From assembly GCF_910592395.1 (NCBI RefSeq), contig NC_088308.1:10681001-10745000 (forward strand): a DNA stretch of 64,000 nucleotides, written 5' to 3'. Source of the stretch: Lineus longissimus. Lineage: Eukaryota; Nemertea; Pilidiophora; Heteronemertea; Lineidae. The translations under genes were made by a program, and so were the position numbers. How positions within the stretch are numbered: position 1 is the first letter of the stretch; each line of letters starts with the position of its first letter. The notes under the pieces are model-generated. The model was not told the origin of the DNA and ran no database searches. It worked only from the letters and a program-made list of their open reading frames with translations. Below are positions 1 to 12,113 of this stretch, piece by piece.

Positions 1-469
1 ATCTGATGTTAATTTAGCAGGTTTGTATACCATGTCTACATTCGTGTGTACACTGTTACCGTACTTTCAAAATAAACTAACAGTTCTTATTGGACCGTGG
101 ATCGAGGACACCAACAGAGGCAGTACAGGAACTTACTGCCATTATTGAAATGGTTGCTACGATTTCATTAAAGAGGGAAAAAAAGTGGAAGAAGTCTCCG
201 TTTAAGAAATAAGCTAGGTTTTGATAGATAGTATATTCTACTAAAACGTAATAAAGTCAGATTAGGAAAGGAACTTGGCAAAACCCCAAAATAGTCCGGT
301 TATTCCGAGATGATTTATGATGGCAAGGAAGGATTTCAAGAGACTTGTCAAATCAAAACATCGTGAGCTGCAAACGACACTTTAATGAATAAACTTTGTG
401 ACCTGGCAGCTTGTGACCCAATAGGTAATTGAAGTTTAATTCGAAAAAAATCGGGATACAAAGACCAAG
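1..469. other. unrecognised flank left of a LINE
   Basis: No coding potential recognised. Bases about 11-54 resemble bases about 2789-2845 on the other side of the LINE (shared pieces AATTTAGCAGGT and GTATAC, then CATTC.TGTGTACA), so the two flanks may derive from one duplicated target. Confidence 0.4.
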
Positions 470-2770
470 AACCTAATCGGTGATATAGAAGTCTGGTATG
501 ACCATTTTAATTCTCTCCTAAATAATCTCAAGTGTGATCCAGATTCGTTTGATGACGACTACCTGAAAAAGGTAAACGACAAACTCGCACAGTTAATTAA
601 TAGTAATAAACACACTGGTCCTCTTGATAAAGCAATATCAACCTCAGAAGTAAGGACGATTATTACTTAATTGAAGTGCAAGAAGTCACCAGGGTTAGAT
701 TCTATTCAGAGTGAAGTGTTAAAGACCGGAGTGGATTATCTTGCTATCACCAACACCAGACTTTGTAACATGATTTTAGAACGTGAACAGTACCCGGAGT
801 CCTGGTGCATTGGAACTGTAACTCCGATACATAAAAGTGGCTCCGTAAATGAAGTCGACAATTATAGGGGAATCACGGTATCGAGTACTCTGAGTAAAGT
901 TCCTACGGGCACTCTCAATCAGAGACTCTCAGATTTACTTGAACAGGAAAAATATCTATGTGAGAACCAGATAAGTTTCCGTCCCAAATTCAGGACGGCT
1001 GATCATATGTTGTTAATGTCATCAAATATCAAGTATTTCAAAATGAAGGGGAAACCATTATACGTATGTTTTATCGATCTCTCTAAAGCGTATGGCAGGA
1101 TCAATCATGACTGCCTCTTTAATAAGATGATGAAGATGGGACTGAGCCCAAAACTCACGATGATTATTAGGAAAATGTACGCAGGATCCTTATCATGTGT
1201 AAAATAAGATTCCAAACTATCAGAGATGTTCTCTCAGAGTATTGGCCTCCGTCAGGGTTGTTGTCTCAGTCCAACACTTTTTAATATTTTTTATCAATGA
1301 CGTGCTATCAATTCCGAATGCACCAGATTCAGATCCGGTGTTGTTTAATGGACAAATTACATCTTCACTCTTTGCAGATGACCTTCTAGTATTATCACAA
1401 AGTGCAGGTGGTTTACAACGTGCCTTGGATAAGCTCACATCGTATTGTAGAAGATGGAGTCTAAAGGTTAAGGTGAGGAAAACTAAGGTAATTTGCTTTA
1501 ATAAAAGATAGTTAAATGGAAAAGCATTCAGAATAAGTGGAACGGATGTAGACATTGTGGACTCCATAAAGTATTTAGGTGTTATATTTTAAAAGAATGG
1601 AAGTTTCAAAAAGAGCTACCCTAACTCTAAGACTGAAGGCTAGAAGAGCCTGGTATACTTTATCTTAGACTCCAGTTAGTGTGTTGATACATATGTTTGA
1701 TACCATTGTGAGGCCCCAACTACTATATTGCTCTGAACTTTGGGGTGTCTATCTTTTTAGGAAGCCAAGTAAGCACGCTATTCTGAAGTCTATACAAAAA
1801 GTAAGGTTAGGCCATAAACTTGTACATCTCAGAACAAGCAAACAGATACTTGGTGTTAGAAGAAATACTTCCAATAGCGGTGTATAAAGTGAGATTGGTC
1901 GAATAGCATTGTTGTTTGATATATTTGTAAAAATTCTTAAATATATCCAACATAAAGTGAAAGATAATAACCAACTCGCCAAACTCATCTTGAGAAATGA
2001 GTATGATAATTATTGTAATGATCGCCAGAGCAATTTAAGTATTGTCAATTGTATATGTATACTAGTTGGTGAAATCTTTCCACTTTACAAGGATATTGTG
2101 AATATTGATATTGCAAAGATCAAAATAAGATTAAGTGAAGTTTTTGAGCAATCTACCATTTCCAAACTTCAACAATATACCAAATTACAACTATACTCGT
2201 CACTAAAATGCAACTTCGGTAGAGAGAAATATTTACCTCTCATCTCAAACGTTGTAGGCTAGTTCGGAAGGCAATAACAAATATCCGATCGTCAGCTCAT
2301 AACTTCAATATCTAAACTGGACGACAGAAGAATATACAGCGGTCCTTGAGTTATTGTTCCTTATGTACCACCCATAATTTTCGGGATGAATTTCATGTGT
2401 TATTCAAATGTACCAATAATAATATGTACAAGTTGGACAGGTAGCCATGGATGAAATAAGTAAAGTCACTCCCAGTTTCTCACTTCTAAATGGTAGAGAT
2501 AAATTCTTTATATTGTTTCCTGGCATCAGATGAGAATATTGTACATAGTGTTGGGAACTTGTTCTGAACGATTTTAGAACGTAGTTAACGGTCTGATAGG
2601 AGTTCGGCCTTTCCTTATCACATGTTCTAACTGTCTTAAAGTTTACTTATACTAAACATTATTATTTTATTTTTGATGTATTTTAATTTGTTTTGTTTAT
2701 TACTGTCAAACCTGATGACTATGAAAATTTTCAAAGGAGTAATAAATACAGATTATTATCATTATCATTA
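470..2770 (+). pseudogene. decayed non-LTR (LINE) retrotransposon, RT part
   Basis: Remains of a LINE reverse transcriptase, jockey/CR1/L2-like in flavour; I cannot fix the clade. From about 480 a frame runs to an in-frame TAA at 668-670 and continues (671-1207) with the finger motif KSPGLDSI, NYRGITVSSTLSK and the first catalytic Asp block CFIDLSKAYGRINH. After a stop at 1207 the next block reads LRQGCCLSPTLFNIF, then a frameshift near 1288 leads to FINDV and the catalytic box SLFADDLLVLSQSA (about 1365-1410). The C-terminal domain continues in pieces at 1681-1887 (IVRPQLLYCSELWGV) and 1909-2262. The 3' end is an ATT/ATC-rich tail at about 2741-2770, as usual for LINEs. At least three stops or frameshifts make it non-functional. 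The 5' part with the endonuclease was not found. Confidence 0.85.
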
Positions 2771-4067
2771 AATTTACCAGTCATGGACAATTTAGCAGGT
2801 GTGTATACATTCATGTGTACATTTACCAGTCATACACTGCTGATACATGCTATACAGTACATTTCTGCAGGGGTGATAGAGAGAGATGAAAACGATCATT
2901 AAAATGGTTGATTTCAGCACTCACAACATGTTTACTATAGTTGTGCGTTCGATTCCTGTAATTGCTGTCCCTACACGGTGCATGTGTGACACTTTCTAAC
3001 CTCCAACATTTACAAAACACAGGAGAAGTACTAACTGCAGCGGCACCTGTCGCCGGATCGACTAACAATATCATTTGCTGATTTTATAGGTGGAAGTGCT
3101 CGTCGGGTTTTCTTACAAACAGCGAAGACACGGATGTCGAAAAATCCGGGGATTTTGGATAGGTGGAACTAAGACTAGATGTTTCAGCAATTATTTTCAG
3201 TGAAGGTATATCCCAGGAGCGGAGCCTGGATGATTTTGCCTAATTAATATGTGTTTTAAACGCACATTGTGATGAAAGGTTCTGGCCTGAATTTGCTATT
3301 CTGTTGAACGGCAATCCGTTATTGCCGATTTCTTGGAACTTTCGGATCACCATATGGGATGGATATTGCATAAATTCTGACACACTGTGCTAAAAATCAT
3401 GTTGTTCAGCTATAATCAACCAAGCCAGAGATACGTTTGGTGGTTTTGACGCAACCACACTTTGCACCGACGAATATTCCAATTCAAGTCGAGGATTCGC
3501 TAAATCTCGAAACAAAAAACCTCCGCGACAAGTTTGCTACAAAATATGCACGTTCTCCCAATAATCACCCAAACTATAATACCGCAAATATATTCTTAAG
3601 ACCATTTTCTTGGCCTCTGACGAGTTAATTTTGTATAATGCAGTGTTTTAATGCGATTTTGAGGGCGATTACTATCACGAAAATTCACACTCACCATGGT
3701 TTGTATACAACTGGCCTGACTTTGATATTTATATTACGCTCACTTACAACAGAATCATGTCAAAGAAGTATCATAAAATATTGTAGATCGTTTAAAATCG
3801 TAATGTGACATCAAAAACCGTAAATATTACTGAATTAACTGAGCACTATTTCGCCCGCTCATGTCGAGGTCACTTGATATTGACAGAAGCGGCTGGTGCA
3901 TTTTTGCCGCTAGTGCACAAGCGCAGCAACCACAACACCTTTGTTAAACAGCTTGTTGTGGTAAAATGTCACACTATTTCCAGAAGCAGTCCGGCACTAA
4001 AGGCTTAAACGTGGAAACGACAGTATTCGATAAGCTTCGCTGGCAATTTAAAATTGTCAGCAAAACT
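2771..4067. other. no gene recognised
   Basis: Unique-looking AT-rich sequence, probably intronic or 3' flank of the TRPM-like gene. Short ORFs here have no recognisable domain. Around 2771 and 2820 the word ATTTACCAGTCAT is repeated. A B-box-like word (GTTCGATTCC) near 2948 lacks an A box at the right distance. Confidence 0.4.
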
Positions 4068-5117
4068 AATGAAATGGCCAGGGCCATTGTGCTCACCTCA
4101 TGTGGAGGAAAGATGGATAAAGAGCATGGTCTTGTGTCATGTAGTGTTAGGTTTGATGTAGGTCCAAGCAATTACAATTTCCCCAAAATGGCCAATTTAC
4201 AGTACATTCGACCTCTGTGACCTTGAAAAGTAGGTCAAATCAAAGAAGACCCGGGTGACACATTGAATGGTTGTTAGAATTAGATGTCCCTATGATATAA
4301 AATTGGTGCCAATCAGGCAAGTCATTACTAGGAATAATGGCATTTTGAAGAATTTAGGATTTTGCCCCCTCCCTGGAGGCCAAACGGCAAATCAGATCGC
4401 ACCAAACTTCGGTACCTGAGATCACCTGACCAAGGGGTACATGTGTACTTAATTTGTGATCAATAGTCATTGCAGTTAAGAAACGTGCCATAGTTACGGC
4501 CTGACGGCGAATTTACGCCATTTGACCTCTGTGACCTTGACAAGAAGGTCAAATTAAAAACCTGTGTGACATATACTGTATGGTGGTTAGATGTACCAAT
4601 GATATCAAATTGGTGGCAATCGGGCAAGAAGTTAAGGAATAATCACATTTTTAAGGTTTTTGGATTTTGCCCCCTGGTGGTCAAGTGGTGAATCATATTG
4701 GACCAAACTTCGGTCCCTGAGATCACCTGACTAAGGGGTGAATGTGTACCAAATTTGGTATCAATAGTCATTGCAGTTTAGAAACGTGCCATCGTTACAT
4801 CCTAACGGCCAATTTACACCATTTGACCTCTGTGACCTTGAAAAGGAGGTCAAATCAAAAACCCAGAGGATATATGATGCACCTTTGCCAGAAGTACCTA
4901 CCATATTTTTTTCAAAATTTCCTGACTACTATTAAGGGAGATATTGCATATTTTCACTTTTAACGTTTGGCCCCCTGGTGGCCAAACCATGTAACGAATC
5001 GGACCGAAACTTGGTCTCCCAGGTGTCATTACATAAGGGTACATGTGTACCAAGTTTCAACTCAATAGCTCTAACAGTTACGAAACGTGCCCTGCTAACG
5101 GACGACGGACGACGACG

Positions 5118-5173
<56 letters not shown>

Positions 5174-5230
5174 ACGACGGACGCCACGGTATGGGATAAG
5201 CTCACCTCTGCTAAGAGGTGAGCTAAAAAG
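4068..5230 (+). mobile_element. terminal-hairpin repeat, copy A (Helitron/HINE-like?)
   Basis: Copy A of a 1.16-kb non-coding repeat. The 5' end reads AATGAA followed by the palindrome ATGGCCAGGGCCAT and then GTGCTCACCTC. The 3' end is the perfect hairpin AGCTCACCTCT-GCTA-AGAGGTGAGCT followed by AAAAAG. CTCACCTC near the left end and GAGGTGAG in the hairpin are subterminal inverted repeats. A (GAC)n tract lies about 40 bp before the hairpin (about 5101-5180). Inside, a module of about 300 bp recurs three times, each ending in TTTGACCTCTGTGACCTTGA. No ORF is credible; the long Asp/Thr/Arg ORFs are the microsatellite. No clear target duplication is seen, which with the 3' hairpin suggests a non-autonomous Helitron/Helentron relative; this class is inference. 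Copies B, C and D are near identical. Confidence 0.85.
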
Positions 5231-7050
5231 GACAGAAGTTTGGGGTTTAAATGGCTATCCCCATCTATCAGGGGTATTTTAGGTCGTTTAAAAATTTCAC
5301 CTGATAGAATAAAAAGCTTACATATGAAGCAGTGTTGCTGCAAATTCATTATGCATCCCATCATCATCAGCATCATCATTATCATCATCATCATCAAATG
5401 TCATCCCCGGCTCCCTGAAAAGACAACACATAGAGCTATGTACCCGTTTTATAGTTCGGTGTCAAATATAATGAGGTTTGACCAAAGGGTATGAAATAAC
5501 AACCAAAAAGTACTGAACGGTTGCCCACCAATCATTGACCTGTCCTTTACACCAGTTTTGCAAGATCTTTGTAGCAGGTATATATTGGTCACCATGCCTC
5601 TAAAATATCGCGGCACGATTCTAAAAATAGTTAAATTGGTGCCCCTTATTCATTGTCTACAAATGAAGTGAATTACAATAAGAAGGCTGAAACTAGCGGT
5701 ACGCGATATTTTCAGCGTTTGTTATAAGTTGTCTTTTTTATGGATACGATAATTTGAAAATGCGTTTTAGTACAATAGAGCCATCTGTGCATTCCAGGGC
5801 GGCCTGGTTCCTCACCCTAAACCACTGCGACAATTAGTGACCTTTCGTGGGGTTTTGTACCGACGACCACAACGAATTTTGATTTACACATCGATGCAGG
5901 TTTTTTTTCATTCATGGTATTGTCACAAACCAATTCCGATCTCGCCGATTTTCTTCTGTTGACATTTCAGTGAGATTCCATACCTGCCGTAAAGCTACTC
6001 TAAACCTGGAGGTGTTATGATTCGCTCGCGACGGTTACGATTTGGCCACACGTCACTGAATCGAGGGTCAGTAAGATTGTATGTTCAGGAAGGGTTAAGG
6101 AAGAAGGAGAAGGAGAAGGAGAAGGAATCTGCAAATATCCTGTAAGGGCCGAAAGGTAAGAAACCTCAGCATGTCACATAATAACTTGACCCCTCACATG
6201 TATTACACAATGTACAGGGGCGAACTTGTGAAGTGGGAGTTTCTTACCTTTTGGTCTCTTCTGATACCTTTTTGATTTCTTGCTCCCTCTTCTACCTGAA
6301 TCCTTTTTACAATGATTTGACCCCTTAATACTGACACTTGATTCAGTGGCCTGCGGTTTGACATTACCATCATCAGTATCATCAGAAAAAGCTGAACATA
6401 TAAATTGACAAAATATTGGAAATCCCCGCGAGTGTGGCTTACAAACGGCTTTCGGGAAATGTGCATGAGATAGAGTAAAAAGAACCCCACTGGGTCATAC
6501 ACAACACCGTATGTTATCAAGCTCTTGCACCAGCTCGTACTGCTTGCCATGCTCTCTCGCAGTAGAGCACCAAATTATCCTTAATGTGGGCTCTTCTAAA
6601 TAGTCTGTAAAGTAAAAGCTTCTTATGGCGGAAGAATCAGAATCAGGCGTTTAGTTGCTACGAGCCCCTATAAGAGATTATCGCTAAATTCCCTGTAAAT
6701 CAGTCGTGTGCATGGACATATAGTAGCATGACGTAGCCTTCGTTGTTTTCGGCCCCACTCTCAAAGAATGGAGAAGTTCACGCCAGCATCGGATATGGTG
6801 ATTGTCCAGTGAAGTAGAAAATCTTGGGGGAGAAAATTATGATATCTCATCTTGCGATTTGACTCTTTCTTATCTCGCTGTTAAATATGATAAGCCCCTC
6901 CATTGCGCTGGGTAAAATTCACCTATCGTGCTGAGGTGGGGAGGGGGGGGGGGGTCGAGGCTTCTCCCCCGATATAAAGTCCGAAGGGGGTTGCACTAAG
7001 CCTGTGACTTAACGTGTTATAAGAATAAGGAGTAAAACAGAAAAACATAC
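5231..7050. other. non-coding stretch with simple repeats
   Basis: Holds a CAT/ATC microsatellite (about 5352-5397), a GGAGAA tract (about 6103-6126) and a poly-G run (about 6941-6954). Probably an intron or the 3' part of the TRPM-like gene. The only coding signal I see is the tentative exon at 6248-6391. Confidence 0.4.
6248..6391 (-). CDS. tentative C-terminal exon of the TRPM-like gene
   Basis: On the minus strand this block starts after an acceptor-like TATGTTCAG and ends at a strong donor (AAAAG|GTAAGAA). One frame is open through it and encodes a hydrophilic stretch (FSDDTDDGN near the start, then a Lys/Arg/Ser-rich run, RRGSKKSKRYQKRPK at the end). Such composition would suit a cytosolic tail. 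Its phase does not fit directly to the 7051-7216 exon (that exon ends with two bases of a codon; direct joining gives a stop after CFF), so either another exon lies between, or this is not coding. Low confidence. Confidence 0.25.
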
Positions 7051-7216
7051 CATAATCGTTTTTTTTGTTTGAGCGTAATTCCAGCTTCCACCAACTGTTT
7101 TTTCAAATAAATTTTCTTATCGTGATATTCCATCCGTTTTTCCATATTAATCCTTTCGAATTCCGTGAGCTCGTCGTCGTCGAATTCGCCTTCATTTTTT
7201 TCATCTACTTTCTGAC
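7051..7216 (-). CDS. TRPM: TRPM-like channel, C-terminal coiled-coil exon
   Basis: Acceptor TTGCAG|GT and donor TTATG|GTATGT bound a 166-bp exon. It starts with two bases that complete the codon left open by exon 22312-22478, and the resulting frame has no stop. The encoded segment is acidic then highly charged (EGEFDDDELTEFERINMEKR, then MEYHDKKIYLKKQLVEAG), which matches the region after the TRP helix in TRPM channels, where LxxFEExxxExY-like sequence leads to the tetramerising coiled coil. The exon is separated from the preceding one by a 15-kb intron that contains the Harbinger element. It ends with two bases of an open codon, so more exons follow; I did not find a kinase or NUDT9-type domain. 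Confidence 0.75.
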
Positions 7217-7849
7217 CTGCAACATAATTCAACACATTTATCCAACTTAAAGAACAACCTCTTCAACCGGGACTTGCGTCGTTTACCACGTGATCGTCGG
7301 ATGTATGTGATGACGCGGCATGAATGACCTATGACCCATCTATTTCGACCGTTATGTGTCACTTGGTCGTCCCACATCGACCAAAACAAATGTGTGGCTA
7401 CCAAATACGTTTTAAAATGAGAACACGTCTAGTAAAGTTATAAAGTTAAAGTCGCCGGAACTATTGCACGTGCCGCGACGAACGGCTCATCGGGCCGGAG
7501 CTTATCCCGGATTTTCGTAAACAAATATGAAATATTTCAATGCAAATAATTGCTTATTTGCCGCCATGGGGAATCAATATTTTTAATCACGTAATAGACA
7601 ACCAAAGATTGATTTATTTTCTTGTGATCACAAGAAGCAAGGCTAATTTTTTTATTTGACCTCGGAGGTTAAGTCAAGGTAAAAAAACAACTTTTAGAAC
7701 ACTCTAATTCTCTTCATATTAATCGGTGACATGCATTTTAAGATCAGAGCGGCGGTTACTTGATATATGACCCCCACTTGGGTTAATATTGCATTTGATC
7801 CAACTAAATGTTAGTAGTACATGTTGGTCCTTGTCAGAATGCAGAGATG

Positions 7850-8652
7850 TCGACTAGGTGTATGCATATCAAATTTGAAGAGTTCATCCTGGTAAGAAAC
7901 ATGCTGCATGTATAGTATATATGTCAAACCAAAGTTGGTATGACATGTGATGTATCGTTGCTTGGAGTACCTACCATCATCGAAGCGACATATAGCACTT
8001 TTTACCTTTTTGAGTTTTGGTCTCCTGGTGGCCAAGTGGAGAATAACATCGGATCGAAATTCGGTGTCCGAGCTTACATGACGTAGGGAGTCATGTGTAC
8101 CAAATTTAAAGTTAATAGCTTTAGCGGTTAAGAAACGTGCCATAGTTGCACTCAAACGGCCAAAATGTGAAAATCAGGTCAAATCAAAAACCCGTATGTG
8201 ATGTATCCTTGCTAGGAGAAACTCTGAGGTCATTTGAACTAGGCGTACATATATGTACAAGATTGCAAATCAGTAACAATAGCGAACTTTGACCTCTGTG
8301 ACCATAAAAAATAGGTCAAATCAAAACCCGGAGTTATATTTCAAGCACCCTTATAAGATGCATTAATGGCAAAAAATGTCATGATTCTGGCTAGCAGCGT
8401 TCATAAGATATAGCAAAAAATAGGTTTTCAAAGAGCGTCACCTATATGGCAGACAAGCAGTCCAATTGCGCTAATTTTTATTTCGAAAGAAGGTCTTGCC
8501 TAGAGTCACACCAAGTATGAACTTTCTAGGTCAAGTGGTTAAGAAACGTGCCACTCTATGGTCAAAAGTTAACGACAGACACCGACGACGACGACGACGG
8601 ACGACGGACGCCACGGTATCGCATAAGCACCCCTTAACGGTGAGCTAAAAAG
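7850..8652 (+). mobile_element. diverged 5'-truncated relative of the hairpin repeat (copy F)
   Basis: The 3' end GGTGAGCTAAAAAG, the GACGAC tract with GGACGCCACGGTAT (about 8580-8620) and internal blocks such as AAGAAACGTGCCATAGTT are shared with the 1.16-kb repeats and especially with the older copy at 58241-60410. The 5' palindrome is missing and the terminal hairpin is broken. An older member of the same family; non-coding. Confidence 0.7.
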
Positions 8653-9587
8653 CCAGCTTTTTGCAAGTGATGGCTCTCACAACATTGTCAATTACTAGTT
8701 TGCCTCTTAATTTACAGTTACATTACCAGTAGCTTAGCCCAGTTCCCCAAAATTGGGTAATCTGTGGTGGTGTGTGTGCACAAGGAGAATTGTTTTTTGG
8801 ATTTCGGCACTGTGCGAGTTCGGAGAAATGATATCAAGGCCACGTACGTGGCTATATTTAGAATATCGATTGTAAACACTCAATTTTTCCACAAAAATCG
8901 CCCAAATCTCACCGAACAACTTTAAATATTGAATTCATTTTCGAACGCACACCTGGGCCCGGTTTCTCAAAGAATCTTAAGTATTTGTCTTAAGTCATAA
9001 TATTTTGACTAAGCCAAGTCAAAAACTTAAGTACGAATCTCAAAGCATCTTAAGACGAACTTAGCTAAGTTTTCCCAAAATGACTTAAGTCAGGTGAAAC
9101 GTGCTGAGCCGGCCGTTTCAGCCAGCCTCCGATAGTTCCACTAAGACTTCGGGAGTTTCCGTGAGATTACGAATATTCCCGAGTACGTTTCCAAGGAACT
9201 CTTCAGCTGGTCGGCAATGAAGGAGGTCGGATTGTGAATGCCACATCGCGACCACGTGGGAAATGGGCATGGCGGGAGAGGCACATTGATCTTCGTTTCT
9301 GATGCTCGGCGGTGCGGATGATAATGACCCATAATGATGAAATTTTCCAAGGAATTACTAGTATTTTGTAACTATGGTGCTCTCATTATTGAAACTTACC
9401 ATCGAATGTACATGTATATAGCCGATAAGACAATAAATGCGCCACACCCACACCCCCTCTTACAATCAAGCGCTATTAGTATTTACTCCTTTGCTGTCCA
9501 AATCCCCTGGGCCCAAGCGGCCCAAGTATATCAATTACGTTCCGAAAGGAGCCCATCACATTTTAAGGACGAAGATGAAGATTAAGG

Positions 9588-9865
9588 ATGTACGGAAATA
9601 CGGGCGGCGACTACCGACGGTTAGAACGGATAGGCCAAGCAACATTACGCCCGAGAAAAATGGAGGTAAACATGGAAGTGCATGAAGTCAAGCGGGTTAG
9701 AGCAACAAATTGGTCATCCCAGGAGGAGGCCATGCTAATGGAGGCTGTTCGCCTACGTGAGAGGCACTGCATTGGACGTTTCAGTGGGATAGGGGACATT
9801 GGGACGGGCTGCGTGTCAAAGGCTTCCAAGAGGGCCGCCTGGGAGGCCGTTGCCGAGGATGTGAG
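9588..9865 (+). CDS. Harbinger SANT/Myb-like protein, exon 1
   Basis: Exon 1 of the accessory DNA-binding protein carried by Harbinger elements, which helps recruit the transposase to DNA. The ATG at 9588 or the in-frame one at 9660 could be the start. The SANT/Myb-like trihelix begins with NWSSQEEAMLMEAV and continues through SKASKRAAWEAVAEDV, the usual helix 1-helix 2 pattern with conserved Trp residues. The donor is GTGAG|GTGTGT at 9865/9866, leaving two bases of a Ser codon that are completed exactly by exon 2. A retained-intron reading would end at a stop at 9939-9941. Confidence 0.75.
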
Positions 9866-10739
9866 GTGTGTTCTTCAAGTTCAATCGTTCTCTGTTGTCT
9901 GCTTTAGTCTTCTCGTCGACACACGGCTGGTTGACCAATAAATCAATAAGTTATTCATGCCTGGCATAGTACAAATATTACAACTTGACTGGGGGTGATG
10001 TTCCCCGGGCAAACTTTGTGCTAAAAATTTGTGCCCGTGGTGCACGGACTCAATGTTGTTGTGTCGTCTGCTTCACCATGCATGCATGCGATGCGATGCA
10101 TGGTAGACACTCACAATCCGACTGAAAAACTTCCTTAAATGCACTCGCCTTACCCCGAAATTTGTGTGTCCCCAAGTTCAAATTTCGCCACGCCTTAAAC
10201 AGACACGATACTGCCTATTTTTGCTGTGAAATCGAACAGAATCGCACATCATTTCCGAAAGAAAACAAACATTAATTTTGAGATCGTTTGGAGGTGTGGT
10301 TGGGAGGTGTGACGATTTCAGCCAATAGAAGGAAATCAGGTCACCATTAGCATGTATTATGAAGATAAGCGCAGCTGCTGTGTGACTCAGCGTTTGGGGA
10401 ATCCCCCTATGTGTTTACCTACTAATTGGTCACAGCCGTAGAAAAGATTTCAGATATGAAATAAGAACAATAAAAACATGAGTTTTGATAACAATCAATC
10501 AATATAATGATAAAATAATATTTCTCTCACTGTAAAGTGTAAATATTAATACAGTTAAAGATTTATGACAAGTGCATCAATGCTTTAGACTAGAGTTGAC
10601 AAGATCAATGACAATGCCATCATCATATCTGTTTATCAACATTTTAGAAATGGGGACTATTTAGGCAGGAGCAAAGTGCCAAAAAGTTTAAATTGGTCAT
10701 CTTGATCTTAAGTACAGTACCTCTCTATTATTCAGGGCA

Positions 10740-10905
10740 CCCTTAGGACTGGCAAGTGCTGTCCTTACTTGAGAGGTGCCTGATTAAAAAGGTCAATTGT
10801 AATGGAAACAACCACTTTGTGAACAAAACTAGTGTCCTTGATGGAGAGGTTATCCTCAATAGAGAGGTGTCCACTAAGGGAGGTGTCCACTGTAGTTCAA
10901 ACTGG
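10740..10905 (+). repeat. GAGAGGTGTCC-type interspersed repeat, copy 1
   Basis: Contains AATGGAAACAACCA, AACAAAACTAGTGTCCTTG and AATAGAGAGGTGTCCACT; the same order of words recurs at 55232-55385 and 55655-55780. Apparent ORFs through it are shadows of the repeat. Class unknown. Confidence 0.6.
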
Positions 10906-11315
10906 GTCATGTTTAATATATATGAATATATTCGGCGTACAAGCATGATCGAAGATTTCGATGTACTTCGAGATGTGAGAGACCCGACTAATTTAAACTT
11001 CATCTTGCCCACCTTGCTGTCTACAGAGTCCCTTTAAAATGAAAATATGAACACAAGAAGAACAGTCCAGTGGCTGATACAAGATGATTTCAAAGTGATA
11101 TAGGAACTGAAGTTTTGCTAAGTAGGCCTACTACGGTTATAATCATCAAATAAGGCATCATGGCCCAGGTATTGCAATTTAGTACTGCAATATTGATATT
11201 TTTAAAATGTCAATGGCAATGCACTTTTTGTTGTGTGATGTTACTTTTAGCATCATTCTTACATCTTAGTTCAAATTTGAACTTGAACTGTTTCGAAATA
11301 TCATTTTACGTACAG

Positions 11316-11383
11316 CGCTGCAGGAGTAGTGGTGCGCACAAGTGCAGAATGTGAAAAAAAGTACAAGAATATAAAGCATGGAG
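11316..11383 (+). CDS. Harbinger SANT/Myb-like protein, exon 2
   Basis: A 68-bp exon between acceptor TTACGTACAG and donor GGAG|GTAAGT. Joined to exon 1 it reads AEDV-S-AAGVVVRTSAECEKK then YKNIKHG, which is the third helix of a SANT/Myb-like domain (family pattern V-x-R-T-x-x-x-x-x-K-K-W/Y-x-N-I/L-K). The phase match (AG|C) and the motif continuity make the junction convincing even though the intron is 1.45 kb. It leaves one base for the next exon. Confidence 0.75.
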
Positions 11384-12113
11384 GTAAGTCATTTTACCAT
11401 TCTCACAAAAAATGATTATGTATCAGAAGTCAAGAGTTCAGTTCACGCAGCTATAGGGTTAAGACTTCAGTAGAAAGCACCAACATTTTGCAAAAAGTCA
11501 GATAAGGCCCTGTTCCAATACCAGTAAAGAGAAAGGTAAAAGTGAAGGCCTACTAACCATGCTAACTATCAATACCACATGAAAACATTTTGACAATAAT
11601 AGAATCCTTATCAAGGCCTGCATGTAGGCATACCCTTACGAAAATACTTGCATTTATGTAATTGGTCATTTAGTTTATCTATTAGTTTGCAAAATATCTT
11701 AGGAATGTAGGAGGTTGATATGATTAAAATGATCAGGACTGTATTGCATTTAATAGCTGAAATAAATAAGTTGTTTTCATTCATTTTCAGCACGGGCAAA
11801 AATGGACGGAATACGTCATGTGTCCGCGATAAGTCGTTATTCTCAACCTCCCTTATTTGGACATGCCAGAAAACATACAGTAGGCCCCCAAATCAAAATT
11901 CCCCAACAAATTGTTCACATCGCACATCAAGATAAAAGGCACAGCGACTCATTTCACTGAATAGTAAACGTCAGCTGAGCGGAATTAAGCGATCTAAAAA
12001 AAATCATTTTAGATTGATATAACATAGCAACTTTTGACAGTTTTAATCATTGCAAAACTAATGTCATGTATTGATGTTGAACCATATTTCTACACATCTT
12101 TAACTACTTTCAG

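Noticed and set aside
2935-2965. B-box-like GTTCGATTCC suggesting a tRNA or SINE
   Set aside because: No A box at the right distance and no cloverleaf or SINE tail.
5095-5397. ORFs encoding long runs of Asp, Thr or Arg in and around the (GAC)n tracts (also near 15041, 19216, 58746)
   Set aside because: They are frames through a trinucleotide microsatellite of a non-coding repeat and change with tract length.
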